A stretch of DNA of 64,000 bases from Micromonospora mirobrigensis. Lineage in GTDB: Bacteria; Actinomycetota; Actinomycetes; Mycobacteriales; Micromonosporaceae. The notes below the pieces were generated by a model. The model had not been told where the DNA came from. It ran no database searches and worked only from the letters and a program-made list of their open reading frames with translations. The stretch spans positions 1 through 64,000 of the forward strand of contig NZ_FMCX01000009.1 in assembly GCF_900091555.1 (NCBI RefSeq), read 5' to 3'. The stretch's first letter is position 1, and every line of letters begins with the position of its first letter. The position numbers and the translations under genes are program-made. Shown here one piece after another: positions 33,062 through 41,659 of this stretch.

Positions 33062-34084
33062 GTGGACGACGGGTGGGGTGGGCACACCCCCGGCCGCCGC
33101 CGGCCCCGTTGGCCGAGGTTGCTGCTCCGCGTCGGGCTGGCCCTGGTCCTGCTGGCCGGCGTCGCCGTGGTGGGCATGAAGCTGCTCGCCGCCCGCTACG
33201 ACCGCTCGGTGGCCCGCGAGGAGCTGCTGGACCCGGCCGCGCGACAGCGCCGCAGTGACCTCTCGAAGGACCTGAACTACCTGCTGGTCGGCTCGGACCA
33301 GCGCCCCGGGGCGAGCGGCGACGACCAGCGGTCCGACACCATCCTGATCGTGCACGTCCCGGCCGGGATGCGGCAGGCGTACCTGATCTCCGTGCCGCGG
33401 GACCTGCTGGTGACGATCCCGGCCACCGGCGGCTGGGGTGGTGGCCGGGACAAGATCAATGCGGCGTACGAGCACGGCGGCGGCGGGGAGGGAGGGGCCC
33501 GGCTGCTCTCGGCCACCCTCAGCCGGCTCACCGGGCTGCGCTTCGACGGCGCCGCCCTGGTGGACTTCGCCGGCTTCCGTACCGTCATCGACCTGCTCGG
33601 CGGGGTCCGGATGTGCGTCGACACGCCGGTCCGGTCGATCCACACCGGCGCCTCGTTCCAGCCCGGCTGCCAGCAGATGGACGGGGCCCAGGCGCTCGAC
33701 TACGTCCGCCAGCGGTACGGCCTCCCCGGCGGCGACTACGACCGGCAGCGCCACCAGCAGCAGCTGCTGCGGGCGATGCTGGACCGGGCCGGCCAGACCA
33801 ACCTGCGCGGCGATCCGGTGAAGCTGGACCGGGTGATCCGGGCGGCGGGCGCCTCGCTCACCGTGGACACCAACGGCGTACCCCTGGACGACCTGGTCCT
33901 CGCGCTGCGCGCGCTGCCGGCGGAGAGCCTGCGCGGCGTGCAGCTGCCGTCCTACCCGCAGACCATCGACGGCGTGTCGTACGTCCTGCTCGACGGCGCC
34001 GGGGACGGTCTCTTCGCCGCCGTCCGGGACGGGCGGGCGACGCAGTGGGCGGCGGCCAACCCGCGGTGGATCACCCGGCTGTGA
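33062..34084 (+). CDS. LCP family ligase, third of three
   Basis: A 340-residue protein, GTG 33062, the shortest of the three. A cytosolic N-terminus of only about 20 residues precedes a helix (LLLRVGLALVLLAGVAVVGM). The LCP domain has LNYLLVGSDQRPGASGDDQR, SDTILIVHVPAGMRQAYLIS, VPRDLLVTIP, GRDKINAAYEHGG and ALDYVRQRYGLPGGDYDRQR. It starts 107 bases after the second copy. The three copies probably differ in polymer or timing, as in other actinobacteria with several LCP enzymes. Confidence 0.9.
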   Translation: MDDGWGGHTPGRRRPRWPRLLLRVGLALVLLAGVAVVGMKLLAARYDRSVAREELLDPAARQRRSDLSKDLNYLLVGSDQRPGASGDDQRSDTILIVHVPAGMRQAYLISVPRDLLVTIPATGGWGGGRDKINAAYEHGGGGEGGARLLSATLSRLTGLRFDGAALVDFAGFRTVIDLLGGVRMCVDTPVRSIHTGASFQPGCQQMDGAQALDYVRQRYGLPGGDYDRQRHQQQLLRAMLDRAGQTNLRGDPVKLDRVIRAAGASLTVDTNGVPLDDLVLALRALPAESLRGVQLPSYPQTIDGVSYVLLDGAGDGLFAAVRDGRATQWAAANPRWITRL

Positions 34085-34145
34085 CCGACGCGCCCGCGCC
34101 CTCCCGCGCCGGTCCCCGGCGGTCGAGGATCTAGGCTTGGTAACC

Positions 34146-34481
34146 GTGTTCGGACCCCGGATCCCCAGCGTGCCCGCGTCGGCAGTGCCCGACGACACCT
34201 ACCTGCTCGACGTCCGGGAGGACGACGAGTGGACCGCCGGCCACGCGCCCGGCGCCCACCACCTGCCGATGATGGAGCTGCCGGCCCGGATCGCGGAGGT
34301 GCCGACCGACCGGGACGTCGCGGTGATCTGCCGCTCGGGCGGGCGCTCGGCCCAGGTCGTCGCCTACCTGATGCGCAACGGCTGGGAGCAGGTGCGCAAC
34401 GTCGACGGCGGGATGGGCGAGTGGGCCGCCGCCGGCCGTCCCGTGGTCACCGACGACGGGCAGCCGGGCCGGGTCGTCTGA
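34146..34481 (+). CDS. Rhodanese-like sulfurtransferase
   Basis: A single-domain rhodanese of 111 residues from GTG 34146; TTG 34137 would add three residues. The fold markers are YLLDVREDDEWTAGHAPGAH and the active-site loop VICRSGGRSAQVVAYL with the catalytic Cys. It ends with NVDGGMGEWAAAGRP. It would transfer sulfane sulfur to an acceptor that cannot be named here. It lies 13 bases before the GDPD gene, so the two may share a transcript. Confidence 0.88.
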   Translation: MFGPRIPSVPASAVPDDTYLLDVREDDEWTAGHAPGAHHLPMMELPARIAEVPTDRDVAVICRSGGRSAQVVAYLMRNGWEQVRNVDGGMGEWAAAGRPVVTDDGQPGRVV

Positions 34482-34494
34482 GGGCACCGGCGTC

Positions 34495-35286
34495 ATGACC
34501 GAACCGCTGGTCTTCGCCCACCGCGGCTCCTCGTACGACCTGCCGGAGCACACCCTCGCCGCGTACCTGCGGGCCCTCGACGAGGGCGCCGACGGGGTGG
34601 AGTGCGACGTCCGGCTGACCCGGGACGGGCACCTGGTGTGCGTGCACGACCGCCGGCTGGACCGGACCAGCAACGGCCACGGGCTGGTCAGCGCGCGTAC
34701 CCTCGCCGAGCTGGAGGCGCTGGACTTCGGCTCGTGGCACCCGGGTGGCGTACCGGCCGACGGCGACGAGGTGCTGGACGACTCGCGTACCCGGCTGCTC
34801 ACCCTGGACCGGTTGCTCGGCGCGGTCCGCGACGCCGGCCGTCCGGTGCGGGTGCTGATCGAGACGAAGCACCCGTCGAGGTACGGCGGTGACGTCGAGC
34901 GGCGGCTGGTCGCCCTGCTGCGCCGGCACGGGCTCGCCGAACCGGCCCGGAACGCCCCGGTCCAGGTCACCGTCATGTCCTTCTCCCCGCTGGCCGTACG
35001 CCGGATCCGGGAGCTGGCCCCGGCGCTGCCCACCGTCCTGCTGCTGGAGGTGGTCCCGCGCTGGCTGCCACCGGGCCGGCTGCCCTTCGGCGCCCAAATC
35101 GCCGGCCCGGGGATCGAGCTGGTCCGGGCCCGCCCACGGCTGCTGCCGGCGCTGCGGGCGGCCGGCAACCAGGTGTACGTCTGGACGGTGAACGAGCCGG
35201 CCGAGCTGGACCTGGTCCTGGCCGCCGGCGTGGACGGGATCATCACCGACCGGCCGGCGCGGGCACTGGCCCGGCTGGGGCGCTGA
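34495..35286 (+). CDS. Glycerophosphodiester phosphodiesterase
   Basis: A 263-residue cytosolic GDPD. Catalytic and metal motifs are FAHRGSSYDLPEHTLAAY, GVECDVRLTRDGHLVCVHDR and VLIETKHPSRYG. The C-terminal WTVNEPAELDLVLAAGVDGI and ITDRPARALA complete the TIM barrel. It hydrolyses glycerophosphodiesters to glycerol-3-phosphate and an alcohol. No signal peptide is present. It is co-directional with the rhodanese gene upstream. Confidence 0.92.
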   Translation: MTEPLVFAHRGSSYDLPEHTLAAYLRALDEGADGVECDVRLTRDGHLVCVHDRRLDRTSNGHGLVSARTLAELEALDFGSWHPGGVPADGDEVLDDSRTRLLTLDRLLGAVRDAGRPVRVLIETKHPSRYGGDVERRLVALLRRHGLAEPARNAPVQVTVMSFSPLAVRRIRELAPALPTVLLLEVVPRWLPPGRLPFGAQIAGPGIELVRARPRLLPALRAAGNQVYVWTVNEPAELDLVLAAGVDGIITDRPARALARLGR

Positions 35287-35392
35287 CCGCGGGCGGTGGA
35301 CCGGACCTCAGTTTCAGGGGTTGCGCCGAGGGTGGGGCATCACGGCCGGGCGGGGGGTGCCCCTGAACCGGTCCGCGGGGCACACTCTGGGC

Positions 35393-36850
35393 ATGCCGGA
35401 GCACTCCGATCTCGCCGCCATGATCGCCGGTCACGGCCGGGTGATCGAAATGATCAATGCCGGTGAGGGTGGGGTCGCCGTCCTCACCCGGCTGCTCAGG
35501 GTCGTCCAGCCGGCGATCGGGGCGGCCAGCCTGGCGTTCGTCGAGTTCACCCCCACCGGGGGCCGGGTGATCGCCGCGACCGGCATCGCCGAGTGGGCGA
35601 TCGGGCGGCCCGTCTCCGTCACCGACCCGGCCGTGGTCTGCCTGCTGCGCGGGCCACGGGTGCGGCAGGTCCGCAGCGACCACATCCCGGGGCCGTTCGC
35701 GGACGAGCTGGCCGACCACGGGCTGCGTCGGATGGTGGTGGCCCGCGCCGAGATCGCCGGCCGCACCGTCGGCAGCCTGCACGCCCTCTACCCCGACGAC
35801 GACCGGCCGGCCGACGAGACGGAACGGGACGTGCTGGGCTACATCGCCTCCTGCGTCGCCCACATGTACGGCGACCAGAGCGGCCTGCCCGTGCACGGGG
35901 ACGGGCCGGTGGTGGCGGCGCTCGCGGACGGCCTGGCGGTGGTCGACCGGGACGGCCAGGTCCGGCTCTGGAACCCGGCCGCCGCCCAGGTCACCGGGGT
36001 CGCCCCGATAGAGGCGATCGACCGTCCGCTGCCGTTTCCGATCCCCCCGTCCGGCCAGGTGCTCGACCACCGGCTCCCGGAGGGCCGCTGGTTGAAGATC
36101 ACCTCAGGTGAGCTGCCCGGGCCGGGCGGCCTGCGCGTGGTCACCTTCCGCGACATCACCGTCCAGCAGCGCCGCGACCAGGACCGCGACCTCTTCGTCG
36201 CGGTCACCAGCCACGAGCTGCGCACCCCGGTCACGGTGATCAAGGGGTACGCGGACACCCTCACCGACCACTGGGAGTCGCTGACCGACACCGACCGGCG
36301 GCAGGCCGCCCGGGTCATCGGCCAGCGCGCCAACGAGCTGGCCCGCCTGGTGGACCGGCTGCTCACCTCCGCCACCGACGACCGGCCGGACGACGGCTCC
36401 CCGACCCCGTTCGACCTGGCCGAGACGCTGCGGGCGGCGGTCGCCGATCTGCCGTCGGAGCTGCGCCGCCGGGTCGTCCTGGACCTGCCGACCGGGCTGC
36501 CCAAGGCGCTCGGGGAGCGGCAGACCCTGGCCACCGTGCTGACCGAGCTGAGCACCAACGCCGGCAAGTACTCCCCGCCGGACTCCCCCATCGAGATCAC
36601 CGCGACGTCGCGGGACCGGGTGGTCTCGTTCCGGGTCAGCGATCGGGGCATCGGCATCCGCCCCGAGCACGTCGAACGCGCCTTCGACCGGTTCTGGCAG
36701 GGCGAGTCGGGGGACCGGCGCGGCTACCCGGGCGCCGGGCTCGGCCTCTATCTGGTCCGCCGGATCGTTGAACAGCAGAATGGATGGGTATCCCTCCGAC
36801 CAAGGGACGGCGGCGGTACGGTCGCAGAGGTGCGCCTGCCGTGCGGATGA
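35393..36850 (+). CDS. Soluble GAF-PAS sensor histidine kinase
   Basis: A 485-residue kinase, ATG 35393. There is no membrane helix. Residues about 25-165 resemble GAF and 175-265 PAS (GLAVVDRDGQVRLWNPAAAQ). HisKA follows with H274 (FVAVTSHELRTPVTVIKGY), then an ATPase domain (TELSTNAGKYSPPDSP, VSDRGIGIRPEHVERAFDRF, GAGLGLYLVRRIVEQ). It should sense a cytosolic signal. No response regulator is adjacent. The next gene is an RsbW-like ATPase, so the output may run through a partner-switching route. Confidence 0.88.
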   Translation: MPEHSDLAAMIAGHGRVIEMINAGEGGVAVLTRLLRVVQPAIGAASLAFVEFTPTGGRVIAATGIAEWAIGRPVSVTDPAVVCLLRGPRVRQVRSDHIPGPFADELADHGLRRMVVARAEIAGRTVGSLHALYPDDDRPADETERDVLGYIASCVAHMYGDQSGLPVHGDGPVVAALADGLAVVDRDGQVRLWNPAAAQVTGVAPIEAIDRPLPFPIPPSGQVLDHRLPEGRWLKITSGELPGPGGLRVVTFRDITVQQRRDQDRDLFVAVTSHELRTPVTVIKGYADTLTDHWESLTDTDRRQAARVIGQRANELARLVDRLLTSATDDRPDDGSPTPFDLAETLRAAVADLPSELRRRVVLDLPTGLPKALGERQTLATVLTELSTNAGKYSPPDSPIEITATSRDRVVSFRVSDRGIGIRPEHVERAFDRFWQGESGDRRGYPGAGLGLYLVRRIVEQQNGWVSLRPRDGGGTVAEVRLPCG

Positions 36851-36892
36851 CCCGGGTGCGACGGGGGCTCGGCAGGCGGAAAGGGACGACGG

Positions 36893-37342
36893 GTGTCGAC
36901 GGGTGCGGTCGAACGTTCGTGGTGCGTGGTGGTGCCTCACCACGGCACCGGGGCCCGGCTCGCCCGCCATCGGCTCGCCGACGAGCTGGCCGACCTCGTA
37001 CCCCCGGCCCTGCTGGCCGACCTGGTGGCGGTCCTGGCCGAGCTGGTCGGTAACGCGGTCCGGCATGCCGAGCCACTGCCCGGCGGGGTCGTGCGGGTCG
37101 CCTGGCGGCTGCGGTCCGGCCCGACCGGTCCGGGTGTCCAGCTGCGGGTGACCGACGGCGGCGCGGGCGCCGGCCCCCGGATGCGAACGGCCAGCCCGGA
37201 CGCGATCGACGGCCGTGGCCTGCACATCGTCTCCGGACTGGCCAGCCGGTGGGGGGTCGACCGGGACGGGCTGGGGCAGAGCGTCTGGGCCGAGTTCGAC
37301 CCGACCGGCACCCCCCGGCCGGATCTCGTGGCCACCGGTTGA
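36893..37342 (+). CDS. RsbW-like ATP-binding (anti-sigma/HATPase) protein
   Basis: A 149-residue protein, GTG 36893, with AGGGA about 10 bases upstream. It has the GHKL kinase pattern of anti-sigma regulators: ADLVAVLAELVGNAVRHAEP (N box), LRVTDGGAGAGPRM (G1) and DGRGLHIVSGLASRWGV (G2). Actinobacteria have many such orphan ATPases that act on anti-sigma antagonists. It follows the GAF-PAS kinase by 42 bases. It has no sigma factor or antagonist neighbour in the window. Confidence 0.82.
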   Translation: MSTGAVERSWCVVVPHHGTGARLARHRLADELADLVPPALLADLVAVLAELVGNAVRHAEPLPGGVVRVAWRLRSGPTGPGVQLRVTDGGAGAGPRMRTASPDAIDGRGLHIVSGLASRWGVDRDGLGQSVWAEFDPTGTPRPDLVATG

Positions 37343-37402
37343 CCAGGGCGGTAGGCGGGTCCTCCCCACCCGGCCCGACGCCGGCATCTAGGCTGTGACG
37401 CC

Positions 37403-38287
37403 GTGAGCAAGCGTCGAAAGAGCCAGCGCGCCGTCGAAGCCACCCCGAAGCGGGAGAAGGTCCGGGACATCTTCGTCCCCCGTCCCTTCGAGGGGCTGGC
37501 GGACGAGCCGGAATGGATCGCCCTGCGCGAGCTGGTGCCGGCCGCGTCGGCCCCGCTGCGGCTCGCCCCGCAGCTCGTCGAGGAGTACGGCGACCGCCCG
37601 GTCGTGCTGGCCACCGTGCTGCCGATGGCCGCTCCGGCGATGACCAAGGAGGACGGCCGGGTCTTCATCGGGTTGCAGCGCCACCAGCAGTCCGGCGACG
37701 TGTCCCGGGACCTGGCCGACGCGCTGATCAGCGCGCTGCGGGTCGAGCCGGGCCAGCCGGTGACCGTGCCTCCGTTGCCCGGCCCCGGTCCCCGCCTCCA
37801 GGACGTGCTGGTCGACGGCCCGCTGGAGATCAGCATGCACTCCGGCTTCGACTTCTGGCTCGACCCGGGCGCCGCCGACGACCCGAACGTCCAGGCATCC
37901 CTGGAGCGGGCCAACGCGGCGATCTACCCGACGGTGCGGCTCGGCGCGGCCAAGGCCGCCTACTGGTGCCAGGTGCCGGAGAAGGCCCACGTGCGTTGGG
38001 TGCTGCCGGAGGACGAGGACGCCGCGCTGGACGCCCTGTCCCGGCTGAGCGTGGCGGGCACGCTGACCCTCGGCGACGACACCCGCTTCGCCGGGATGTT
38101 CCGGGCGCACGGGCGACTCGTCCCGGTGTGGGACCTGCCGGAGGACGTCGCCGCGGCCGAGTGGGAGGGCCCGGTGGCGGAGTTCGCCAAGCGTTACGCC
38201 GAGGCGCTGGAGGAGTCGGAGCCGCTGGACGCGGCGGGCCGCCGGGCCCGGCACGGCCTGCTCGGTCGCCAGCTCACCCTGCGCTGA
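37403..38287 (+). CDS. DUF5926 family protein
   Basis: A 294-residue cytosolic protein, starting MSKRRKSQRAVEATPKREKV. The sequence VRDIFVPRPFEGLADEPEWI, ALRELVPAASAPLRLAPQLV and ISMHSGFDFWLDPGA matches a single-copy actinobacterial family I recall as DUF5926. It often carries a basic N-terminus. There is no catalytic signature. Function unknown. Confidence 0.78.
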   Translation: MSKRRKSQRAVEATPKREKVRDIFVPRPFEGLADEPEWIALRELVPAASAPLRLAPQLVEEYGDRPVVLATVLPMAAPAMTKEDGRVFIGLQRHQQSGDVSRDLADALISALRVEPGQPVTVPPLPGPGPRLQDVLVDGPLEISMHSGFDFWLDPGAADDPNVQASLERANAAIYPTVRLGAAKAAYWCQVPEKAHVRWVLPEDEDAALDALSRLSVAGTLTLGDDTRFAGMFRAHGRLVPVWDLPEDVAAAEWEGPVAEFAKRYAEALEESEPLDAAGRRARHGLLGRQLTLR

Positions 38288-38317
38288 CACCTCAGCCGCC
38301 GGGCCGGGTCGGACGGG

Positions 38318-39529
38318 TCAGCGGCGCAGTGGCTCGCGGGTCAGCGGGCAGGACATGCAGCGCGGCCCGCCCCGGCCCGAGCCCAGCTCCGAGCCGGCGA
38401 TCGGGATCACCTCGATCCCGGCCCGTTCCAGCTGGGCGTTGGTCTCGACGTTGCGCTCGTAGCCGACGCAGAGGCGGGGGGCCAGGGCGAGGGTGTTGTT
38501 GCCGTCGTCCCACTGCTCCCGCTCGGCGGTGACCGGGTCCAGCCCGGTGTCGATGACCCGGAGCTGGTCGAGGTCCATCGCGTCGGCGGCGGCGCGCAGG
38601 AAGGGCGCGGGGCCGTCGACCCGCGGGTCCTCGCCGTCCGCGCCGGCGATCACGGTGTACGCGGAGAGCGTGCTGGCGATGTTCGGGTACATCAGCACGG
38701 CGTCGACGTCGACCATGGTGCAGACCGTGTCCAGGTGCATGGTGGCCCGTTCCTGGGCGATCGGCACCACCAGCACGGTGTGCGCCAGGCCGGCGGCGAA
38801 GACCTGCCGCGCCAGCCGTTCGGCCCCCGCCGGGGTGGTCCGCTCGCCGACGCCGACGGCGAGCACGCCGGGGGCGAGCAGCAGCACGTCGCCGCCCTCC
38901 AGGTGTTCCAGCTCCGGGTGGTAGACGAACTCGGTGCCGGCGAAGCGCGGGTGGTGCCGGTAGATCGCGTCGGTCAGCGTGGTCTCCCGGCGCCGGGCCG
39001 GCATGGCCAGGCTGGTCACCCCGACCCGGTCGCCGATCCACAGTGACGAGTCCCGGGTGAAGAGCAGGTTCGGCAGCGGGTCGATGACGAAGTCGTGCCG
39101 GTCCATCAGGGTGTAGACCAGGCCGCCGGGGCGTTCCCGGCTGATCCGGAGTTCCTCGTGGGCCAGGCCGGCGGTGAGCACGTCGGCCAGCGCCGCCGGG
39201 TCGAGGTAGGTGAGGTGGTCGGCCACCCGGCGGCGCAGCGAGTCACCCAGCCGGGGCGAGGAGAGCACCTGCGCGGTGAGTTCGGCGCGGGCGTCCGGGA
39301 TGGCCAGCGTCTCGGCGAGCAGTGTGGAGAGATAGAGCACCTCCACCCCTCGGGAGCGCAGCTGCGCGGCGAAGGCGTCGTGCTCCTCCTGCGCGCGTCC
39401 CACCCATGGGATAGCGTCGAAGAGCAGAGAGTCGTTGTTGCGAGGGGTGAGCCGGGCGAGTTCGGGGCCGGGTCGGTGCAGCAGGACGGCGCCGAGCCGA
39501 CCGACCTCGCTGTCCACGTAGTGGGTCAC
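38318..39529 (-). CDS. arcA: Arginine deiminase
   Basis: A 403-residue enzyme converting arginine to citrulline and ammonia. Motifs in order: HRPGPELARLTPRNNDSLLF, LPNLLFTRDSSLWIG, HLEGGDVLLL, ATMHLDTVCTMVD (catalytic His) and GPRCMSCPL with catalytic Cys 391. The start is taken as GTG 39529 (THYVDSEVGRLGAVLLHRPG is the usual N-terminus). The open frame runs to ATG 39595 but those extra 22 residues do not look conserved. A GAGG abuts the GTG, so initiation may be leaderless or at V27. No arcB, arcC or arcD gene is nearby. An ARG-box-like palindrome lies upstream. Confidence 0.93.
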   Translation of the reverse strand: MTHYVDSEVGRLGAVLLHRPGPELARLTPRNNDSLLFDAIPWVGRAQEEHDAFAAQLRSRGVEVLYLSTLLAETLAIPDARAELTAQVLSSPRLGDSLRRRVADHLTYLDPAALADVLTAGLAHEELRISRERPGGLVYTLMDRHDFVIDPLPNLLFTRDSSLWIGDRVGVTSLAMPARRRETTLTDAIYRHHPRFAGTEFVYHPELEHLEGGDVLLLAPGVLAVGVGERTTPAGAERLARQVFAAGLAHTVLVVPIAQERATMHLDTVCTMVDVDAVLMYPNIASTLSAYTVIAGADGEDPRVDGPAPFLRAAADAMDLDQLRVIDTGLDPVTAEREQWDDGNNTLALAPRLCVGYERNVETNAQLERAGIEVIPIAGSELGSGRGGPRCMSCPLTREPLRR

Positions 39530-39576
39530 CCTCGCAGCGTAGGGCAGGCTTCCGCACCATCCGGCAAAAGAACTGG

Positions 39577-39597
39577 GGATGAATATGGCATTCATCC
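39577..39597. promoter_or_regulatory. ARG-box-like palindrome upstream of arcA
   Basis: GGATGAAT and ATTCATCC are perfect 8-base arms separated by 5 bases (ATGGC). The TGAAT/ATTCA half-sites are those of the ArgR box, although the classical spacer is 4 bases. The site is 48 bases before the arcA start and could also affect the divergent gene at 39693. ArgR/AhrC control of arginine catabolism is known elsewhere; here it is inferred. Confidence 0.45.
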
Positions 39598-39692
39598 GCA
39601 GTCATTCCGGTGCTCCAACTTGCCGAGCCCCGGTGGTGACAACGTAGTGTAGTGGGGACATAACTTCGAGGGACCTTTTGCCGGAGGTCGCG

Positions 39693-40430
39693 ATGACTGT
39701 CTTTCCCGCACGCCGAGCCGTGACGACCCCGCGGGCACTGCCGCCCGTGGCGCCGCCACACCGGGCCGAGTCGCCCACGGCGCTCGAACCCGTACGCCCG
39801 GGGCCGTTGCAGTGGGCGCGCCGCCGCCGTGCCGAGCGGGGCGCCCGCCGGCTCGAGGCGGCCGGAGCCCGCGCGGTGGGTCAACTCGACCACCTCGGTC
39901 CCGCGTGGCACGTCGTCGAGTGGCCACGGACCGACGTTCCGGACCTGGTGCTGGAGCACGGCCAGGAGGACCGGGCCGGCTTCCTGGCCATCGGCCCGAG
40001 CGGCCTCTTCGCGGTGACCATCGCCGACCACGGCCGGGCCCGCGTCCTGGTGGCGGGGGACGTCGTCCAGATCAACGGCAAGCGCCCGCCGTACGTGGCC
40101 GAGGCCCGGCGCGACGCCAAGCGGGCGAGCAAGGCGCTCTCCGACGCGGTCGGGCTGTCCATCCCGGTGACGCCGGTGCTGACCTTCGTCGGCTCCGGCG
40201 TCATCAGCGTGTACGGCCTGCCGAAGGACTGTCTGATGGCGACCCACCGGGAGCTCGACCGGCTCCTCGTCGCCGGGGGCAGCCGGATCAGCCCGGCCAC
40301 CGCGGAGAAGCTCTCCCGGGTCGCCCAGTCCCCCACGACCTGGCTCAACGGCACCTACCGGCCGGCCGCCGACTACCGGTGGTACGACGAGGGCCGAACG
40401 GCCGCTGACAAGCCGGCCGCCCGCCGGTAA
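39693..40430 (+). CDS. NERD-like conserved actinobacterial protein
   Basis: A 245-residue protein, ATG 39693 with GGAGG 7 bases upstream. After a disordered N-terminus of about 45 residues, it reads LDHLGPAWHVVEWPRTDVPD, LVLEHGQEDRAGFLAIGPSG, LFAVTIADHGRARVLVAGDV, then VTPVLTFVGSGV. This resembles the NERD (nuclease-related) fold, with an Asp and later Gly-Phe-Leu-Ala strands, but I see no complete nuclease motif. It is probably cytosolic. The assignment is tentative. Confidence 0.55.
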   Translation: MTVFPARRAVTTPRALPPVAPPHRAESPTALEPVRPGPLQWARRRRAERGARRLEAAGARAVGQLDHLGPAWHVVEWPRTDVPDLVLEHGQEDRAGFLAIGPSGLFAVTIADHGRARVLVAGDVVQINGKRPPYVAEARRDAKRASKALSDAVGLSIPVTPVLTFVGSGVISVYGLPKDCLMATHRELDRLLVAGGSRISPATAEKLSRVAQSPTTWLNGTYRPAADYRWYDEGRTAADKPAARR

Positions 40431-40608
40431 CGTCTCCGGCGACGCCACGCGGCTCCCGTCCCGCTGGGCAGCGCCACCGAACCGCCGTCGTCGGCCCCGC
40501 ACCGGGGCCGCCCGACCGGCGGTGTGCACCTGGCTTCGCCACGCGGACGGGCGGCCCTCGTGGCGACCGGCTAGCGTGGACGAACGCCCGGTGTACAGAG
40601 GAGGCTCG

Positions 40609-41067
40609 GTGGCCCACGTCGAACTCTCACTGTCGGAAGTGTTCGCGCCCGAGGCGCGGAGTTCCACAGGACGGGGTTCCGACAGCCTGGGCCGCTGGGC
40701 GGAGACGGTCAGCGAGGCGGCCGAGCCATGCCTGCTGATCGACGCCGGGACCCGCGTGGTGGCGGTCTCCGCGTCGGGCTGCGAGCTGCTCTGCCTCGGG
40801 GCGCCCGAGGACGTGGTCGGCTTCCCGCTGCTCGACGGCGGGTTACGGCTGCTCGACTTCACCGCCAACCGGGGCGAGCTGACCGAGCAGGAGACGGACA
40901 AGATCCCACCCCTGCTCGCCCTGCACTCCGGCCGGCTCGCCCGCGGCCTGCTGCGGGTCGAGGCGGCCGCGAAGGGCACACCCGATGCCACCGTCGACGC
41001 GATCTCCACCCCGGTCCTCGCCGACGACTCGGTGGCCGGTTCACTCACGTTCTTCTCCGAGGTCTGA
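40609..41067 (+). CDS. PAS-like small signalling protein
   Basis: A 152-residue protein, GTG 40609, with GGAGG about 8 bases upstream. It contains one PAS-like core: EPCLLIDAGTRVVAVSASGC, ELLCLGAPEDVVGFPLLDGG, then SLTFFSEV at the end. No output domain or membrane segment is present. Similar single-domain proteins occur widely in Micromonosporaceae and Streptomyces. It is probably a sensory accessory protein of unknown partner. Confidence 0.6.
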   Translation: MAHVELSLSEVFAPEARSSTGRGSDSLGRWAETVSEAAEPCLLIDAGTRVVAVSASGCELLCLGAPEDVVGFPLLDGGLRLLDFTANRGELTEQETDKIPPLLALHSGRLARGLLRVEAAAKGTPDATVDAISTPVLADDSVAGSLTFFSEV

Positions 41068-41140
41068 CTGCGACGTCTGTCGCGTACGCGGCACGCGGCG
41101 GAGCTGGGGAGGGCGCTCTCCGACCCCGTAAGGTGCCCTC

Positions 41141-41530
41141 ATGCTCGATGTCGCGCTGCTGCCGGGGGAGTACGCGGTGTGCCGGCTGGCGGCCGGGTCA
41201 CCCGTGCCGGCGACCCTCTGGGGTGAGCTGGGCGGCGCGGACGTCGTGACGGTCAGCTGGACCACGGACGGCATCTCGGTTATCTGCCCGGCCGCCCGGG
41301 TGCCCGTCGGGGCGACCGTCGAGACGGACTGGCGTTGCCTGCGGGTGGTCGGCCCGCTCGACCTCGCGGTCACCGGCACCCTCGCCGCGCTGGTCGACCC
41401 GCTCGCCGCCGCCCGGGTCAGCGTGGTGGCGTTCTCCACGTTCGACACCGACCACCTGCTGGTCCCCGCCGTGCGGCTCACCGAGGCGACCGGCGCGCTG
41501 GAGCGGGCCGGTCACCGCGTCCTGCGCTGA
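41141..41530 (+). CDS. ACT-domain protein
   Basis: A 129-residue protein, ATG 41141. It matches two ACT-type modules of the ACT_7/CASTOR kind: LLPGEYAVCRLAAGSPVP, then DWRCLRVVGPLDLAVTGTLA and FSTFDTDHLLVPAVRLTEAT, LERAGHRVL. Such proteins bind amino acids. No enzyme is fused to it. A gene for an ACT-containing prephenate dehydratase lies 0.9 kb downstream, but any link is speculative. Confidence 0.75.
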   Translation: MLDVALLPGEYAVCRLAAGSPVPATLWGELGGADVVTVSWTTDGISVICPAARVPVGATVETDWRCLRVVGPLDLAVTGTLAALVDPLAAARVSVVAFSTFDTDHLLVPAVRLTEATGALERAGHRVLR

Positions 41531-41659
41531 TCCCCTCGACGAACCGGAGGATCACGCCGGGATCGCGCGTACCCGGGATCGGGCACCTTCACCGGACGGC
41601 CGGATCCTCCTACGATGGCTCTCGCGACAACGACACTCCCCGATGCCAAGGATCGGCTC

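Noticed and set aside
36909..36919. TCGAACGTTCG, similar to a LexA/SOS box
   Set aside because: The actinobacterial SOS box needs four bases between TCGAAC and GTTCGA; here the halves are fused, and the site is inside a coding region.
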